A DNA stretch of 54,401 nucleotides from Pseudomonadota bacterium (GCA_027624235.1 JAQBYB010000012.1:1-54401); one strand, 5' to 3'; numbered from the stretch's first letter, positions 1 through 8,254 are shown. A program made the numbers and translations. The notes: generated by a model from the sequence alone, not told the origin.

Positions 1-35
1 CGTTAAACGACAACGCTTTAGCTTCATACTGCCAC

Positions 36-76
36 CCTAGATAATCAACGTTATCTAGGACAGCCCCTTTTTTTTT
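36..76 (+). terminator. Possible rho-independent terminator at left edge
   Basis: A perfect 9-bp stem (CCTAGATAA / TTATCTAGG, 36-44 and 51-59) with a 6-nt loop is followed, after an 8-nt spacer, by a run of T at 67-76. It would end transcription coming from the left of the window on the plus strand. The spacer before the T-run is longer than ideal, so the call is tentative. Confidence 0.45.
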
Positions 77-86
77 ATTGTAGGAA

Positions 87-120
87 TGGTGCCCAGGGAC
101 GGAATCGAACCGCCGACACG
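87..120 (-). repeat. 34-bp duplicate of the tRNA-Phe 3' end (att-like)
   Basis: These 34 bases are identical to 754-787, the CCA end, acceptor strand and T-arm of the intact tRNA-Phe, in the same orientation. The match stops within the variable/anticodon side of the tRNA. A direct repeat of a tRNA 3' end is the usual scar of site-specific integration into a tRNA gene. The two copies bracket only the 633 bases from 121 to 753, which hold one MAPEG gene. No integrase is visible. Confidence 0.8.
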
Positions 121-134
121 CGGATGGATTCAAA

Positions 135-599
135 TCAACCTAAAGCAACGTTAAGCACATAACCCGCCATAAAGACGACTATCCCCGAACCAATGGTATA
201 AAATGTCGCACGGACTTCGTGGGTTTGTTTGGTTACATAAGCCAGCGCATGGGCCATGCGAGCACCGACAAAACCATACATCACTATCTGTGTCATCAAC
301 AGGCCCGGCCCCGCGATCACAAACAAAATACCACAAGCCAAAAATGCGGGAATGTTTTCTAGATCATTACGATGCATGCGGCGCGAACGGTCGACATAAT
401 CATTAAGCTCTAGTTGTTCTGGTTGAGGATTTTTGTTGATTAATCCAACTTGTAAATCTTCTGGGTTCACCAAACCAGAATCACATTTAAGCATTCTATA
501 AACAGTCATCCATCCTTGACCCATGATTTTTAATATCATGATCGCAGCAGCAATCATATAAATTACGAATACGGGGTTTTCCATTGTCAAAGAAGTCAT
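135..599 (-). CDS. MAPEG family membrane protein (glutathione transferase-like)
   Basis: A 154-residue protein of the MAPEG family (microsomal GST / prostaglandin E synthase-like). It has about four hydrophobic segments and, around residues 72-78, a basic-polar loop (DRSRRMHRNDLENIP) that matches the conserved RxxxNxxE signature, which binds glutathione in studied members. It is probably an inner-membrane enzyme that conjugates glutathione to, or reduces, lipophilic electrophiles or peroxides; the substrate is unknown. The ATG at 599 has an AAGGA ribosome site about 7 nt upstream and a TATAAT-like box at 615-620. The base composition is clearly more AT-rich than the following genes, and the gene sits alone between tRNA-Phe and a copy of its 3' end, which suggests horizontal gain. 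A second, diverged MAPEG gene lies at 9900-10313. Confidence 0.85.
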   Translation of the reverse strand: MTSLTMENPVFVIYMIAAAIMILKIMGQGWMTVYRMLKCDSGLVNPEDLQVGLINKNPQPEQLELNDYVDRSRRMHRNDLENIPAFLACGILFVIAGPGLLMTQIVMYGFVGARMAHALAYVTKQTHEVRATFYTIGSGIVVFMAGYVLNVALG

Positions 600-614
600 A
601 ATCTGTTCCTTAAA

Positions 615-620
615 ATTATA
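615..620 (-). promoter_or_regulatory. Possible -10 box of the MAPEG gene
   Basis: TATAAT on the minus strand, 15 nt upstream of the ATG at 599, within an AT-rich leader. I find no convincing -35 hexamer at 16-18 bp, so this is a partial promoter call. Confidence 0.4.
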
Positions 621-753
621 TAAAAAGATTTTATGAAACTATGGGTTTCGCGAAAGTGGGACACCTGAATGAACATATAGGTTCAATGGCTTACTATACA
701 AATTATCCCACCCAATTGGGCAGCATATTGATTTTAATGGAGAATAAAAAAAA

Positions 754-829
754 TGGTGCCCAGGGACGGAATCGAACCGCCGACACGAGGATTTTCAATC
801 CTCTGCTCTACCAACTGAGCTACCTGGGC
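754..829 (-). tRNA. tRNA-Phe (GAA)
   Basis: A 76-nt cloverleaf with encoded CCA. The acceptor stem is GCCCAGG/CCTGGGC, the anticodon stem GAGGA/TCCTC closes a TTGAAAA loop giving anticodon GAA, and the T-loop is TTCGATTC. It is the last gene of the infA-maf-rng-yacG neighbourhood, 124 nt after yacG. Its 3' 34 bases are duplicated at 87-120. Confidence 0.97.
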
Positions 830-889
830 GTATCCCGGAAGGGACGGCCGACAGGGCCTTGGAAGCCCCGGCAAGCCTTGGAAAGGCCG

Positions 890-918
890 CTTATAAAAGA
901 AATCCCTTAGCCTGTCCA
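890..918 (-). promoter_or_regulatory. Sigma-70-type promoter of tRNA-Phe
   Basis: On the minus strand, TGGACA (913-918) and TATAAG (890-895) are separated by exactly 17 bp. Transcription would start near 883 and reach the tRNA 5' end at 829 after a GC-rich leader that can fold into hairpins around GGCCTT repeats. This would give the tRNA its own promoter, separate from yacG. Confidence 0.6.
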
Positions 919-953
919 GCACGCTACCCACTGGCGGCACGCCCAGTCTTGAC

Positions 954-1163
954 CTAGTGATCCTCGTCGTCGCCTTCGGCGAAGGCGGCCGCGTCGATGG
1001 TCTCATTGGTGGGGATGCGATAGGAGCCGTCGAGCCAGCGGCCGAGGTCGAGGTTGGAACAGCGCTTCGAGCAAAACGGCTGGTACGCCGCCACCGCCGG
1101 TTTGGCGCAGGCCGGGCATTTAGCCTTCTTCAGCGGCACCACTTTGTCTGATTCTTCCGGCAT
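954..1163 (-). CDS. yacG: DNA gyrase inhibitor YacG (zinc-ribbon protein)
   Basis: A 69-residue protein with the YacG zinc site: cysteines 16, 19, 31 and 35 in the pattern CPxC...FCSxRC, followed by the conserved NLDLGRWLDG. In E. coli YacG binds the GyrB subunit and blocks DNA binding by gyrase. The C-terminus is acidic (EGDDEDH), as is usual. It follows rng by 2 nt at the end of the infA-maf-rng-yacG operon, an order common in alphaproteobacteria, and is translated from ATG at 1163. Confidence 0.95.
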   Translation of the reverse strand: MPEESDKVVPLKKAKCPACAKPAVAAYQPFCSKRCSNLDLGRWLDGSYRIPTNETIDAAAFAEGDDEDH

Positions 1164-1165
1164 GG

Positions 1166-2650
1166 CTATTCGGCTTTTCCAAAATCGAGATCGTATCCCG
1201 GGGCGGCAAAATCTTGATCCGCGACAAGCAAAATGGCAAGCCCGAGCCGGTCTTCGGTTTGCTTGAGCGCCGCCGGGCCGGGGCCGTTGATGTCTTTGAG
1301 CGCGTCGATCACCGCCACCGATGCCCGTAGCGTCACCTGCGCCGTGCCTTTGCCATGGCCAACGACGGCCCGGAGCGCCGCCAGGGCGTGCGTCAGCGGC
1401 GATTTTGCCGGGGTAAGCGCGCTTGAGTCCCAGGCAGTGCCCAAAAGCTCGCCCAGCGACAGGCCGTGCCGGGGCCGCGTCATTTCAACCAGACCCATTC
1501 GGGTATAGCCGACCACATGCGGGCCGACCGGGTCGGTGGCGCACGCCTGCTTCAGCGCTTCCAGGGTTTCGCGCTTACTGCCTTCGTCGCGGACGGAGAC
1601 GAAATCGACGACGATCAAGCCGGAAATATTGCGCAGTCTGATTTGGCGGGCGACCTCGGTGGCGGCGTCTAAATTTACTGCCGCGGCGGTCCGTTGCCGC
1701 GTGCCGCCATCGGCGCCGCCGGTATTGACGTCGATGGCGCAGAGCGCCGCCGTCCGGCTGATAATCAGCGAACCACCGCCGCCGAGCGTCACCACCGGCG
1801 ACAGCGCGGCGTCGATTTGCTGTTCGACGTCAAACGCCTCAAACAACGATTGCGGGCCGCTGTGATGCTCAATCAGGGCGGCCAGATCAGGGGCCTCGGC
1901 CTGACAAAATGCGTTTACCTCGGCCAGCGCTGGCGCGCCGTCGACAACAATCTTCCTGATCCCCGGCCCGCCAAAATCCCGAAGCGCCCGGCAGCCCGGA
2001 CCCGGCCCGGCATATAACAACGCCGGCGCCTTGGCATTGGCCCGGGCATGGCGAATATCCCGCCAGCGTTCGATCAGGCGCTCGGCATCGGCTTTCAGAC
2101 TGTCTTCGCCAACATCCCTGGCGGCGGTGCGGACGATGAAGCCGCCATCGTCCGCATCTTTCGGCAACAGGCCTTCGACCAGGGCGGCCAAGCGGTCGCG
2201 GTCGCCGGCGCCCTCAATGCGCCGCGATATGCTGACGCCGGGCTGCAACGGTCGGAACACCAAATCGGCGCCGGCCAGATTGATGTGCGCGGTCAGCTTC
2301 GCGCCCTTGCCTTCGACCGGGTCGCGTTGAACCTGGACCAAGGCGGCGTCGCCTTCATTGAGAAAATCGCCGATGGCATCATCGTGCCCGCTGCCGGAAC
2401 CGCCGACCGCAGGTCCGCCCAAAAGCCGCGCTTCGGGCAAGGCCAGGAAACCGTCACGGCCGCCGCCGATGTTGACGAAGGCGGCGTCCAACCCTTTGTT
2501 CACGGTCTCCACGCGGCCGAGATAAATGTTGCCGACCAGGCTGGCGGCGCCGACGCGTTCGACCAGCACCTCGACCAGGCGGTTCGCCGCCAACACCGCC
2601 ACCCGGGTTTCCCCCGGCGAGGCGCTGATCAAAATGTGATCAATCACCAT
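1166..2650 (-). CDS. rng: Ribonuclease E/G family protein
   Basis: A 494-residue endoribonuclease of the RNase E/G family, cytoplasmic, acting in 5' processing of rRNA and mRNA decay. An S1-type RNA-binding region lies at about residues 35-125 (GNIYLGRVETV...). The catalytic aspartates are visible as D307 in AIDVNTGG and D349 in VVDFVSV, matching D303 and D346 of E. coli RNase E. The long C-terminal scaffold of RNase E is absent, so this is the short, RNase G-like form. The zinc-link CPxC motif of RNase E is also not seen. It starts at ATG 2650, one base after the maf stop codon, indicating tight coupling. Confidence 0.93.
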   Translation of the reverse strand: MVIDHILISASPGETRVAVLAANRLVEVLVERVGAASLVGNIYLGRVETVNKGLDAAFVNIGGGRDGFLALPEARLLGGPAVGGSGSGHDDAIGDFLNEGDAALVQVQRDPVEGKGAKLTAHINLAGADLVFRPLQPGVSISRRIEGAGDRDRLAALVEGLLPKDADDGGFIVRTAARDVGEDSLKADAERLIERWRDIRHARANAKAPALLYAGPGPGCRALRDFGGPGIRKIVVDGAPALAEVNAFCQAEAPDLAALIEHHSGPQSLFEAFDVEQQIDAALSPVVTLGGGGSLIISRTAALCAIDVNTGGADGGTRQRTAAAVNLDAATEVARQIRLRNISGLIVVDFVSVRDEGSKRETLEALKQACATDPVGPHVVGYTRMGLVEMTRPRHGLSLGELLGTAWDSSALTPAKSPLTHALAALRAVVGHGKGTAQVTLRASVAVIDALKDINGPGPAALKQTEDRLGLAILLVADQDFAAPGYDLDFGKAE

Positions 2651-2651
2651 C

Positions 2652-3230
2652 TTATTCGCCTGTGTAGCCGAGCCCGTGCAGCAGCGCCGCGGTTTCGGCC
2701 AGCGGCAAGCCGACGACGTTGGAATAGGATCCGATGATTTTGGGGATCAACGCCGCCGCCGACCCCTGGATGGCGTAAGCGCCGGCCTTGCCCCGCCATT
2801 CGCCGCTTTTGAGGTAGGCGTCGATCTCCTGGTCACTGAGGCGTTTGAAGATCACCGCCGTCATCACGCCCCGGGCATGGGCGACGCCGTCCGGTCCGAC
2901 GACGCAAAAGCCGCCATACACCCGGTGGCGGCGGCCGGACAGGAGTTTCAGGAATTTCCGCGCCTCGGCCTCATCGGCGGCCTTGGCCAGTATCCGCCGG
3001 CCGCAGGCAACCACGGTGTCGGCGCCGAGGACAAAATCACCGGGAAAGTTTTTGGCAACGTGCACCGCCTTGGCGGTGGCCAGCCGTTGGCAAAGCGGCG
3101 GGGGTAATTCCCGGGCGTGCGGGGCCTCGTCGATATCGGCGACGGCGACCGCAGCCGGAACCAGGCCGATCTGCGACAGCAACTCCAGGCGCCTTGGCGA
3201 CGCGGAAGCCAAGATCAAGCGCGCGCCCAT
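2652..3230 (-). CDS. maf: Maf family nucleoside-triphosphate pyrophosphatase
   Basis: A 192-residue Maf/YhdE-type protein. The N-terminal ASASPRR (residues 8-14) and GADTVV with D71 are the signature nucleotide-binding and catalytic elements, and the later QGSAA segment lines the active site. Family members hydrolyse dTTP, UTP or modified pyrimidine triphosphates and can slow septum formation. It lies 16 nt downstream of infA and directly upstream of rng. I cannot separate the dTTP from the m7GTP subfamily by eye. Confidence 0.93.
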   Translation of the reverse strand: MGARLILASASPRRLELLSQIGLVPAAVAVADIDEAPHARELPPPLCQRLATAKAVHVAKNFPGDFVLGADTVVACGRRILAKAADEAEARKFLKLLSGRRHRVYGGFCVVGPDGVAHARGVMTAVIFKRLSDQEIDAYLKSGEWRGKAGAYAIQGSAAALIPKIIGSYSNVVGLPLAETAALLHGLGYTGE

Positions 3231-3246
3231 GGCCGCTCCTTAGTAT

Positions 3247-3465
3247 TTATTTAAATCGGAAAGTGATCCGGCCCTTGCTCAGATCATAGGGGGTCATTTC
3301 AACGTTGACCTTATCACCGGCCAGAACCCGGATACGATGCTTGCGCATCTTGCCCGCCGTATGAGCAAGAATTTCATGGTCGTTCTCGAGAATCACCCGA
3401 AACATCGCATTCGGCAGTAGCTCCGTGACCGTACCGGAAAATTCTAAAACTTCTTCTTTCGCCAT
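3247..3465 (-). CDS. infA: Translation initiation factor IF-1
   Basis: A 72-residue protein of normal IF-1 length with a single OB-fold/S1-like domain: [11 protein letters not shown] at the start and [20 protein letters not shown] in the middle are highly conserved. It binds the 30S A-site during initiation. GAGGA sits 4 nt before the ATG at 3465. It has its own leader and likely promoter, separating it from the phosphatase gene upstream. Confidence 0.98.
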   Translation of the reverse strand: MAKEEVLEFSGTVTELLPNAMFRVILENDHEILAHTAGKMRKHRIRVLAGDKVNVEMTPYDLSKGRITFRFK

Positions 3466-3496
3466 ATATTCCTCAAATCGTGTTCAAAGGCGGCAT

Positions 3497-3526
3497 ATAA
3501 AAGGCTTTCAAAGGCGCCCAGGTCAA
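3497..3526 (-). promoter_or_regulatory. Candidate infA promoter
   Basis: On the minus strand, TTGACC (3521-3526) and TTTTAT (3497-3502) are 18 bp apart, in the 81-nt gap between the phosphatase gene and infA. The -10 lies in an AT stretch (TTTTATATG), so its register is uncertain. Confidence 0.45.
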
Positions 3527-3546
3527 GGGCTTTCCTTTATTCGCGT

Positions 3547-3993
3547 TCAGCTTTGGGAAACCCTGGTCAGCGGAAACCGCGCCTTAATCCGTTGCATTAA
3601 CTGATCGCGGACGGCGCGAAAGGCTTCCAGCATGGTTTCGCGGTCTTCGGATTCGATAATCGACGGATCGAAGGTGTTCCAGAATTCCACCTCACACGCC
3701 ATCACCCGGGTCATTTCAACGGCTTTGTGCTGGGCTTCCGGCGATAAAGGAACGACCAGATCGAAATACGAATCTTCCAGGTCTTCGAAGGTCTTGCCCT
3801 TATGCCGGCTCATATCGATGCCGATTTCGTCCATTACCGTGACGCAGAACCCATTGATTTCGACTGCCCGCACACCGACGGAATCCACATAAATGTTGGC
3901 CCCGTGCAGAAATTTTAGAATCCCTTCGGCCATCGGCGAGCGGATGGAATTCATCGTGCAGGCGAACAATACGGCGGAGGGAAGATCAGGCAT
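3547..3993 (-). CDS. Low-molecular-weight phosphotyrosine phosphatase family protein
   Basis: A 148-residue protein with the CX5R(S) phosphate-binding loop near the N-terminus, C12 to R18 (CTMNSIRS), and an acidic FDPS near D109 that could be the general acid. This fold is shared by LMW protein tyrosine phosphatases and ArsC-type arsenate reductases. The position between infA and the UPF0262 gene is conserved in alphaproteobacteria and has no arsenic genes nearby, so a phosphatase role is favoured. The substrate is unknown. It lies 13 nt after the UPF0262 gene and is probably co-transcribed with it. Confidence 0.88.
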   Translation of the reverse strand: MPDLPSAVLFACTMNSIRSPMAEGILKFLHGANIYVDSVGVRAVEINGFCVTVMDEIGIDMSRHKGKTFEDLEDSYFDLVVPLSPEAQHKAVEMTRVMACEVEFWNTFDPSIIESEDRETMLEAFRAVRDQLMQRIKARFPLTRVSQS

Positions 3994-4006
3994 CGGTTGT
4001 CTGTCC

Positions 4007-4480
4007 CTACGCTTTTATATGCAATACGCAGATCAAGGTGAACAGGCGCCGGGATGTCGGTTTGTCGATCTCAACCTTGCCCTCGAGGCGGTCGCGCAGG
4101 ATATCCGAACCCTCGTTGTGCAATCCCCGGCGGCCCATGTCCAAGGCCTCGATACGCGACGGCGGCGCCGTCTTGATCGCCTCAAAATAGCTCTCGCAGA
4201 TCATGAAGTAGTCTTTGACGATCCGACGAAACGAATTTAGCGGCAGCGAAAAGCAGTCGACCGCGCTGTCGTTCTCAGCCCGGATGTCGAAAATCAGCCG
4301 GTTTTCCTCGATGCTGAGGTGCAGATTAAAAGGTCCGTCATGGCCGCCGGCGGGCAGAAAATAGTTTTCTTCCAGCAAGTCATAGACGGCGACCTTGCGT
4401 TCATGTTCGACATGGGCGGCGCGGCGAACCACGCTTTTTTCGTCGAGGAAGATATTTCCGATTCGCTGGTCGTTGGACAC
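4007..4480 (-). CDS. UPF0262 family protein
   Basis: A 157-residue alphaproteobacteria-specific protein of the UPF0262 family, recognisable by its N-terminal EHERxVAVYDLLEEN and central LPLxxFRRIVKDYFxICESY segments. The function is not known. The protein appears soluble, with no signal peptide or membrane segment. GTG at 4480 is the likely start, with AGGGG 7 nt upstream. It sits between hisD (18 nt gap) and the phosphatase gene, an order kept across the class. Confidence 0.9.
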   Translation of the reverse strand: MSNDQRIGNIFLDEKSVVRRAAHVEHERKVAVYDLLEENYFLPAGGHDGPFNLHLSIEENRLIFDIRAENDSAVDCFSLPLNSFRRIVKDYFMICESYFEAIKTAPPSRIEALDMGRRGLHNEGSDILRDRLEGKVEIDKPTSRRLFTLICVLHIKA

Positions 4481-4498
4481 GATTGACCCCTAGTGGCC

Positions 4499-5818
4499 TT
4501 ATGAATCTCCGGACTTATTCGACTTCGGCTGATTGAGCCGGATCGATACAGATAACGCATGGGCATCCAGCCCCTCGGCCTCGGCCAAGGTGATGGTGGC
4601 GGGACCGATGGCGGCCAAGGCGCTCGCATCACAACCGATGATCGACGTGCGTTTCATGAAATCCAACACCCCCAATGAGGATGAAAACCGGGCCGAGCGC
4701 GCCGTCGGCAGCACATGGTTGGGCCCGGCCATGTAATCGCCGACCGCTTCCGGCGCGAAACGGCCAAGGAAGATGGCGCCGGCGTTGTTGATGGCATTGG
4801 CAAGCGCTTCGGCGTTTTCGGCGGCGATCTCAAGGTGTTCGGGCGCCAGGCGGTCGACCAGGGGCGCGGCGGCGGCTAAATCCGCGACAATGATCACCGC
4901 GCCGAAATCCCGCCAGCTGGCGGCCGCGATCGCGGCGCGTGAAAGCGTTTTCAGGAAGCCATTGATGGCGGTGCAGACCGTATCGGCGAAATCCGCATCA
5001 TCGGTGATCAGGATGGCTTGAGCATGGGTGTCGTGTTCGGCCTGGCTGAGCAAATCGGCGGCGATCCAGGCGGGATCGTTGAGGCCGTCGGCGAGGACCA
5101 GGATTTCCGACGGCCCGGCGATCATGTCGATGCCGACGGCGCCGAACACTTGGCGCTTGGCGGCGGCGACATAGGCATTGCCGGGGCCGACGATCTTATC
5201 GACGGCGGCAATGGTGTCGGTGCCATAGGCCAGCGCGGCGACGGCCTGGGCGCCGCCAATACGGTAAATCTCATCGACCCCGGCAATGGCGGCGGCGGCC
5301 AGCACCAGCGGGTTGACCTTGCCCTTGGGCGCCGGCACCACCATCGCCAACCGCCCGACACCGGCGATCCTGGCCGGCAATGCATTCATCAGGACGGACG
5401 ACGGATAGGCCGCGGTGCCGCCTGGAACATACAGCCCGGCGGCGGCCAGCGGCGTCCACCGATAGCCCAGCCTGACCCCGGCGGCGTCGGTATAGTCGAG
5501 CCCATCCGGCATTTGCCGTTGGTGGTAATCGGTGATCCGGTCGGCCGCGGTTTGCAGCGCGGCGACAACGTCCGGATTTGACGCCGCCGTCGCCGCTTCG
5601 ATCTCATCGGCGCCGACGGCCATGGTCTCAGGCGTCAGCGCAACCCCGTCGAATTCCTTGGTGTAGTCCATGACCGCCGCGTCGCCACGCGCACGCACGT
5701 CGGCCAGGATGCCCCGCACCGTGTCATTAACATCGGTGTCGGTTTCCCGCTTGGCCTCCAGAAGCCGTTGAAAGGCGTCCTCGAAGCCGGGGTCGTTGGC
5801 ATTAAGCCTCATTACCAT
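4499..5818 (-). CDS. hisD: Histidinol dehydrogenase
   Basis: Catalyses the last two steps of histidine synthesis, L-histidinol to L-histidine with 2 NAD+. About 439 residues, normal for the family. Visible signatures are [12 protein letters not shown], the long [10 protein letters not shown]-type loop, LLSQAEHD with zinc-site Gln/His, APEHLEI with the catalytic Glu-His pair, and AGPNHVLPT. The open frame extends upstream to 5941, but the start is best placed at ATG 5818, 6 nt after GAGG, giving an N-terminus [12 protein letters not shown] 5812 is the alternative. Either start lies inside the end of hisG, so the two genes overlap and are translationally coupled. Confidence 0.95.
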   Translation of the reverse strand: MVMRLNANDPGFEDAFQRLLEAKRETDTDVNDTVRGILADVRARGDAAVMDYTKEFDGVALTPETMAVGADEIEAATAASNPDVVAALQTAADRITDYHQRQMPDGLDYTDAAGVRLGYRWTPLAAAGLYVPGGTAAYPSSVLMNALPARIAGVGRLAMVVPAPKGKVNPLVLAAAAIAGVDEIYRIGGAQAVAALAYGTDTIAAVDKIVGPGNAYVAAAKRQVFGAVGIDMIAGPSEILVLADGLNDPAWIAADLLSQAEHDTHAQAILITDDADFADTVCTAINGFLKTLSRAAIAAASWRDFGAVIIVADLAAAAPLVDRLAPEHLEIAAENAEALANAINNAGAIFLGRFAPEAVGDYMAGPNHVLPTARSARFSSSLGVLDFMKRTSIIGCDASALAAIGPATITLAEAEGLDAHALSVSIRLNQPKSNKSGDS

Positions 5819-6473
5819 CGACGGCCTCGCGGAATTTGCGGATCCAGTGCCCGACTTCATCGGGGCGGGTTTTCCAGGCCGCCCTGTTGACGGCCAGCCT
5901 GGAGGTGATCGCGGCGATCTGTTCGATTTCGACCAGGCCATTGGCCTTCAGCGTGTCGCCGGTCGATACCAGATCGACGATCCGCCGGCACAGCCCCAAT
6001 TGCGGCGCCAGTTCCATGGCCCCATTTAGCTTGATGCATTCGGCCTGAACGCCGCGACCGGCGAAGTGGGCTTGTGTCAATTTCGGGTATTTGGTGGCGA
6101 CGCGAAGGCTGCTCCAGGTCGCCGGATCATCGCTGCCGATCATGTCTTCGGGTTCGGCGACCACCAACCGGCACGGGCCTAACCCTAAGTCCACGGGCGC
6201 ATAAATTTCCGGGTAATCAAATTCCATCAGCACATCATTGCCGCAGACACCCAAGTGGGCGGCGCCGAAGGCAACGAAGGTCGCGACATCAAAGCTGCGG
6301 ACCCGGATGATGTCCAGTTCCGGCAGATTGGTGGCAAAGCGAAGCCGGCGGTCTTCGGCGTCATTAAACCCCGGTTCCGGTTCAATGCCGACACGGCGCA
6401 GCACCGGCAGCACCTCATTGAGGATGCGCCCCTTGGGCAAGGCCAATACCAGCTTCTCGTTGACGCGCAACAT
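5802..6473 (-). CDS. hisG: ATP phosphoribosyltransferase, short form
   Basis: First enzyme of histidine synthesis, joining ATP and PRPP. About 223 residues from the start preferred here, so it is the short HisG form that works with a HisZ regulatory subunit; no hisZ is present in the window. Conserved pieces are LALPKGRIL near the N-terminus, [16 protein letters not shown], and the PRPP-binding region [18 protein letters not shown]. The frame is open to 6530, but ATG 6473 follows GGAG at a 6-nt spacing and begins [16 protein letters not shown], the normal N-terminus. Confidence 0.95.
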   Translation of the reverse strand: MLRVNEKLVLALPKGRILNEVLPVLRRVGIEPEPGFNDAEDRRLRFATNLPELDIIRVRSFDVATFVAFGAAHLGVCGNDVLMEFDYPEIYAPVDLGLGPCRLVVAEPEDMIGSDDPATWSSLRVATKYPKLTQAHFAGRGVQAECIKLNGAMELAPQLGLCRRIVDLVSTGDTLKANGLVEIEQIAAITSRLAVNRAAWKTRPDEVGHWIRKFREAVDGNEA

Positions 6474-6555
6474 GGTGTTCTCCGGCGTTTCGGCCTTGAT
6501 TCTACGCATCAAAGCCGGGAATCGCGGCATTAATAGAGGTTTTACAGAGATTTAT

Positions 6556-6604
6556 CTAGAGCAAATCCCGAGCGGATGGTTACATCCGCGACGACGAATT
6601 TGCG
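6556..6604 (+). repeat. Dispersed 49-nt palindromic repeat, copy A
   Basis: This 49-nt unit begins CTAGAGCAAATCCCGAGC, has a central hairpin GCGGATG/CATCCGC with a 4-nt loop, and ends CGACGAATTTGCG. A second copy of the same length is present on the minus strand at 42218-42266. There the stem reads GCAAATG/CATTTGC, so two base pairs have changed on both sides of the stem. It lies between hisG and murA. Confidence 0.8.
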
Positions 6605-6619
6605 TCTAAAACAAAGGCG

Positions 6620-6661
6620 TAGAGCATTTTAGGTGAACGCAAGTGAACCGGAAATGCTCTA
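6620..6661. repeat. 10-bp inverted repeat (TAGAGCATTT / AAATGCTCTA)
   Basis: A perfect 10-bp stem (6620-6629 and 6652-6661) with a 22-nt loop that contains two GTGAAC-like units. It lies just downstream of murA (which ends at 6683 on the minus strand) and next to the 49-nt repeat. It could end or stabilise the murA transcript, though there is no T-run. It resembles small palindromic elements seen between genes in other alphaproteobacteria. Confidence 0.6.
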
Positions 6662-6682
6662 GTTCGCAGTTGCGAAAAGCGT

Positions 6683-7969
6683 TTACTCGGGCACCCGCTT
6701 GATATCGGCGCCGCAGGCCGACAGCTTGTCTTCGAGGCGTTCATAACCCCGATCCAGGTGGTAAACGCGGTTGATGAGGGTCTCGCCCTTGGCCGTCAGC
6801 CCCGCCAGCACCAGCGACACCGAGGCGCGCAAATCGGTGGCCATGACCTCGGCGCCGGACAGCCCGTCAACGCCCCGGACAATGGCCGACGCCCCGTGCA
6901 CGTTAATATCGGCACCCATCCGGCAAAGTTCCGGCACATGCATGAAGCGATTTTCGAAGATGGTTTCGGTGATCATCGACGCCCCCTTGGCGACCGCCAT
7001 CAGCGCCATGATCTGGGCCTGCATGTCGGTGGGAAAGCCGGGATAGGGCTCGGTCATCATATCGGCGCCCTTCAGCGGCCCGTTGGTGCGGGCGACGCGA
7101 AGGCCGTTGCCGGTTTTCGAAATCTCGACCCCGGCCGACGTCAACACCCTGACCACCGACTCCGACAGATCAGCCCGCGCGCCCACTAACGTCAGATCAC
7201 CGCCGGTGATCGCCGCGGCAATGGCATAGGTGCCGGTCTCGATCCGGTCGGGAACGACGGCATGGGTTGCGCCGTGCAGGCTCTCCACCCCTTGAATGGT
7301 CATCGTGTCCGACCCGATGCCGTCAATGATCGCCCCCATGGCGACCAGGCATTTAGCCAGATCGGCGACTTCGGGCTCGCGCGCCGCATTGGAAAGCACC
7401 GTTTCGCCGCTCGCCAATGTCGCCGCCATCAGCAGGTTTTCGGTGCCGCCGACGGTGACCATGGGGAAAACCACATGCGCGCCCTTCAGGCCGTTTTCGG
7501 CGCGGGCATCGATATAGCCTTCGTTGAGTTTGATGGTGGCGCCCAGTTGTTCCAATGCCTTCAGGTGCAGGTCGACCGGTCGGGTGCCGATGGCGCAACC
7601 ACCGGGCAACGACACCCGGGCATGACCGGTTCGGGCCAACATCGGGCCGAGCACCAGCACAGACGCCCGCATCTTACGGACCAGATCATAAGGCGCGGTG
7701 GTATTGGAGGTATCGTTCGCCGTCAGCCGGAAAACCCGCCCGATATGGCCGCCGCCGCCGGCATCGCCGTCCATGGAGACCTCGACGCCAAGTTCCTGGA
7801 GCAGCTTGGCCATGGTCGAAATATCGGCCAGATGCGGCAGATTCGATAGCGTCAACGCTTCGTCCGTCAACAGGCTGGCCGCCATCAGCGGCAGCGCCGC
7901 GTTCTTGGCGCCGCCGATGGTGATGGTGCCCCTGAGGGGCTTGCCGCCGCGAATGAGGATGCGGTCCAT
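6683..7969 (-). CDS. murA: UDP-N-acetylglucosamine 1-carboxyvinyltransferase
   Basis: First committed step of peptidoglycan synthesis: transfer of enolpyruvate from PEP to UDP-GlcNAc, in the cytoplasm. The protein has 428 residues, slightly longer than the usual 419 because of a glycine-rich insertion near residues 68-75. GGAKNA (19-24, with the substrate-binding K22) and the loop [11 protein letters not shown] with catalytic C125 are present; the cysteine form is fosfomycin-sensitive. AAGGA precedes the ATG at 7969. It heads the murA-hisG-hisD block, but a 209-nt repeat-bearing gap separates it from hisG. Confidence 0.97.
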   Translation of the reverse strand: MDRILIRGGKPLRGTITIGGAKNAALPLMAASLLTDEALTLSNLPHLADISTMAKLLQELGVEVSMDGDAGGGGHIGRVFRLTANDTSNTTAPYDLVRKMRASVLVLGPMLARTGHARVSLPGGCAIGTRPVDLHLKALEQLGATIKLNEGYIDARAENGLKGAHVVFPMVTVGGTENLLMAATLASGETVLSNAAREPEVADLAKCLVAMGAIIDGIGSDTMTIQGVESLHGATHAVVPDRIETGTYAIAAAITGGDLTLVGARADLSESVVRVLTSAGVEISKTGNGLRVARTNGPLKGADMMTEPYPGFPTDMQAQIMALMAVAKGASMITETIFENRFMHVPELCRMGADINVHGASAIVRGVDGLSGAEVMATDLRASVSLVLAGLTAKGETLINRVYHLDRGYERLEDKLSACGADIKRVPE

Positions 7970-8041
7970 GAAGTCCTTTTTAGTTTTATCGCCGACGCCG
8001 GGGCCGAACGTAGGTCATCAACGTGGCCAAATTGGGGCCGC

Positions 8042-8082
8042 TATTTTCCCGGTTATTTTCCGGTTATTTTCCGGTTATTTTC
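8042..8082. repeat. Short tandem repeat of a TATTTTCCGGT unit
   Basis: About four 11-12-base units of TATTTTCCGGT follow one another here. They overlap the stop codon of the small basic gene (8075-8077) and run into its 3' flank. Such a run is prone to slippage and could change the tail of the protein. Confidence 0.75.
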
Positions 8083-8254
8083 CCTTGGGGCTGTGGCGGG
8101 TGTGGGCCTGAACCTTGCGTTTGAAGAGGTTGCCGCGTAGCTGCTGGGCCAAGCGATTTTCGCGGCCCGGCGACTTCTTTTCGCCGGGCACGGCTTTATT
8201 CGCAAGGTCGGTAACGTTTTTGCCGGGTCGCCCCGGTTTTCGTCTTTTCGCCAT
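8075..8254 (-). CDS. Small basic protein, function unknown
   Basis: A 59-residue, lysine/arginine-rich protein (MAKRRKPGRPGKN at the start, HSPKGK at the end) with no hydrophobic segment. AAGGAG lies 6 nt before the ATG at 8254, which is a strong argument for translation; an upstream ATG at 8269 has no such site. The composition suggests binding of nucleic acid or the ribosome, which is inference only. It stands alone between murA and tRNA-Thr, on the minus strand, and its stop codon lies in a short tandem repeat. Confidence 0.65.
   Translation of the reverse strand: MAKRRKPGRPGKNVTDLANKAVPGEKKSPGRENRLAQQLRGNLFKRKVQAHTRHSPKGK

Noticed and set aside
87-134. Second tRNA-Phe gene or pseudogene
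   Set aside because: Only the last 34 bases match; the anticodon arm, D-arm and 5' acceptor strand are absent, so it is a 3'-end duplicate.
3547-3993. Arsenate reductase ArsC
   Set aside because: The CX5R loop also fits, but there are no ars genes, the additional redox cysteines of ArsC are not evident, and the conserved gene order points to the housekeeping phosphatase family.
8042-8082. CRISPR-like repeats
   Set aside because: Units are contiguous with no spacers and only 11-12 nt long; no cas genes are present anywhere in the window.
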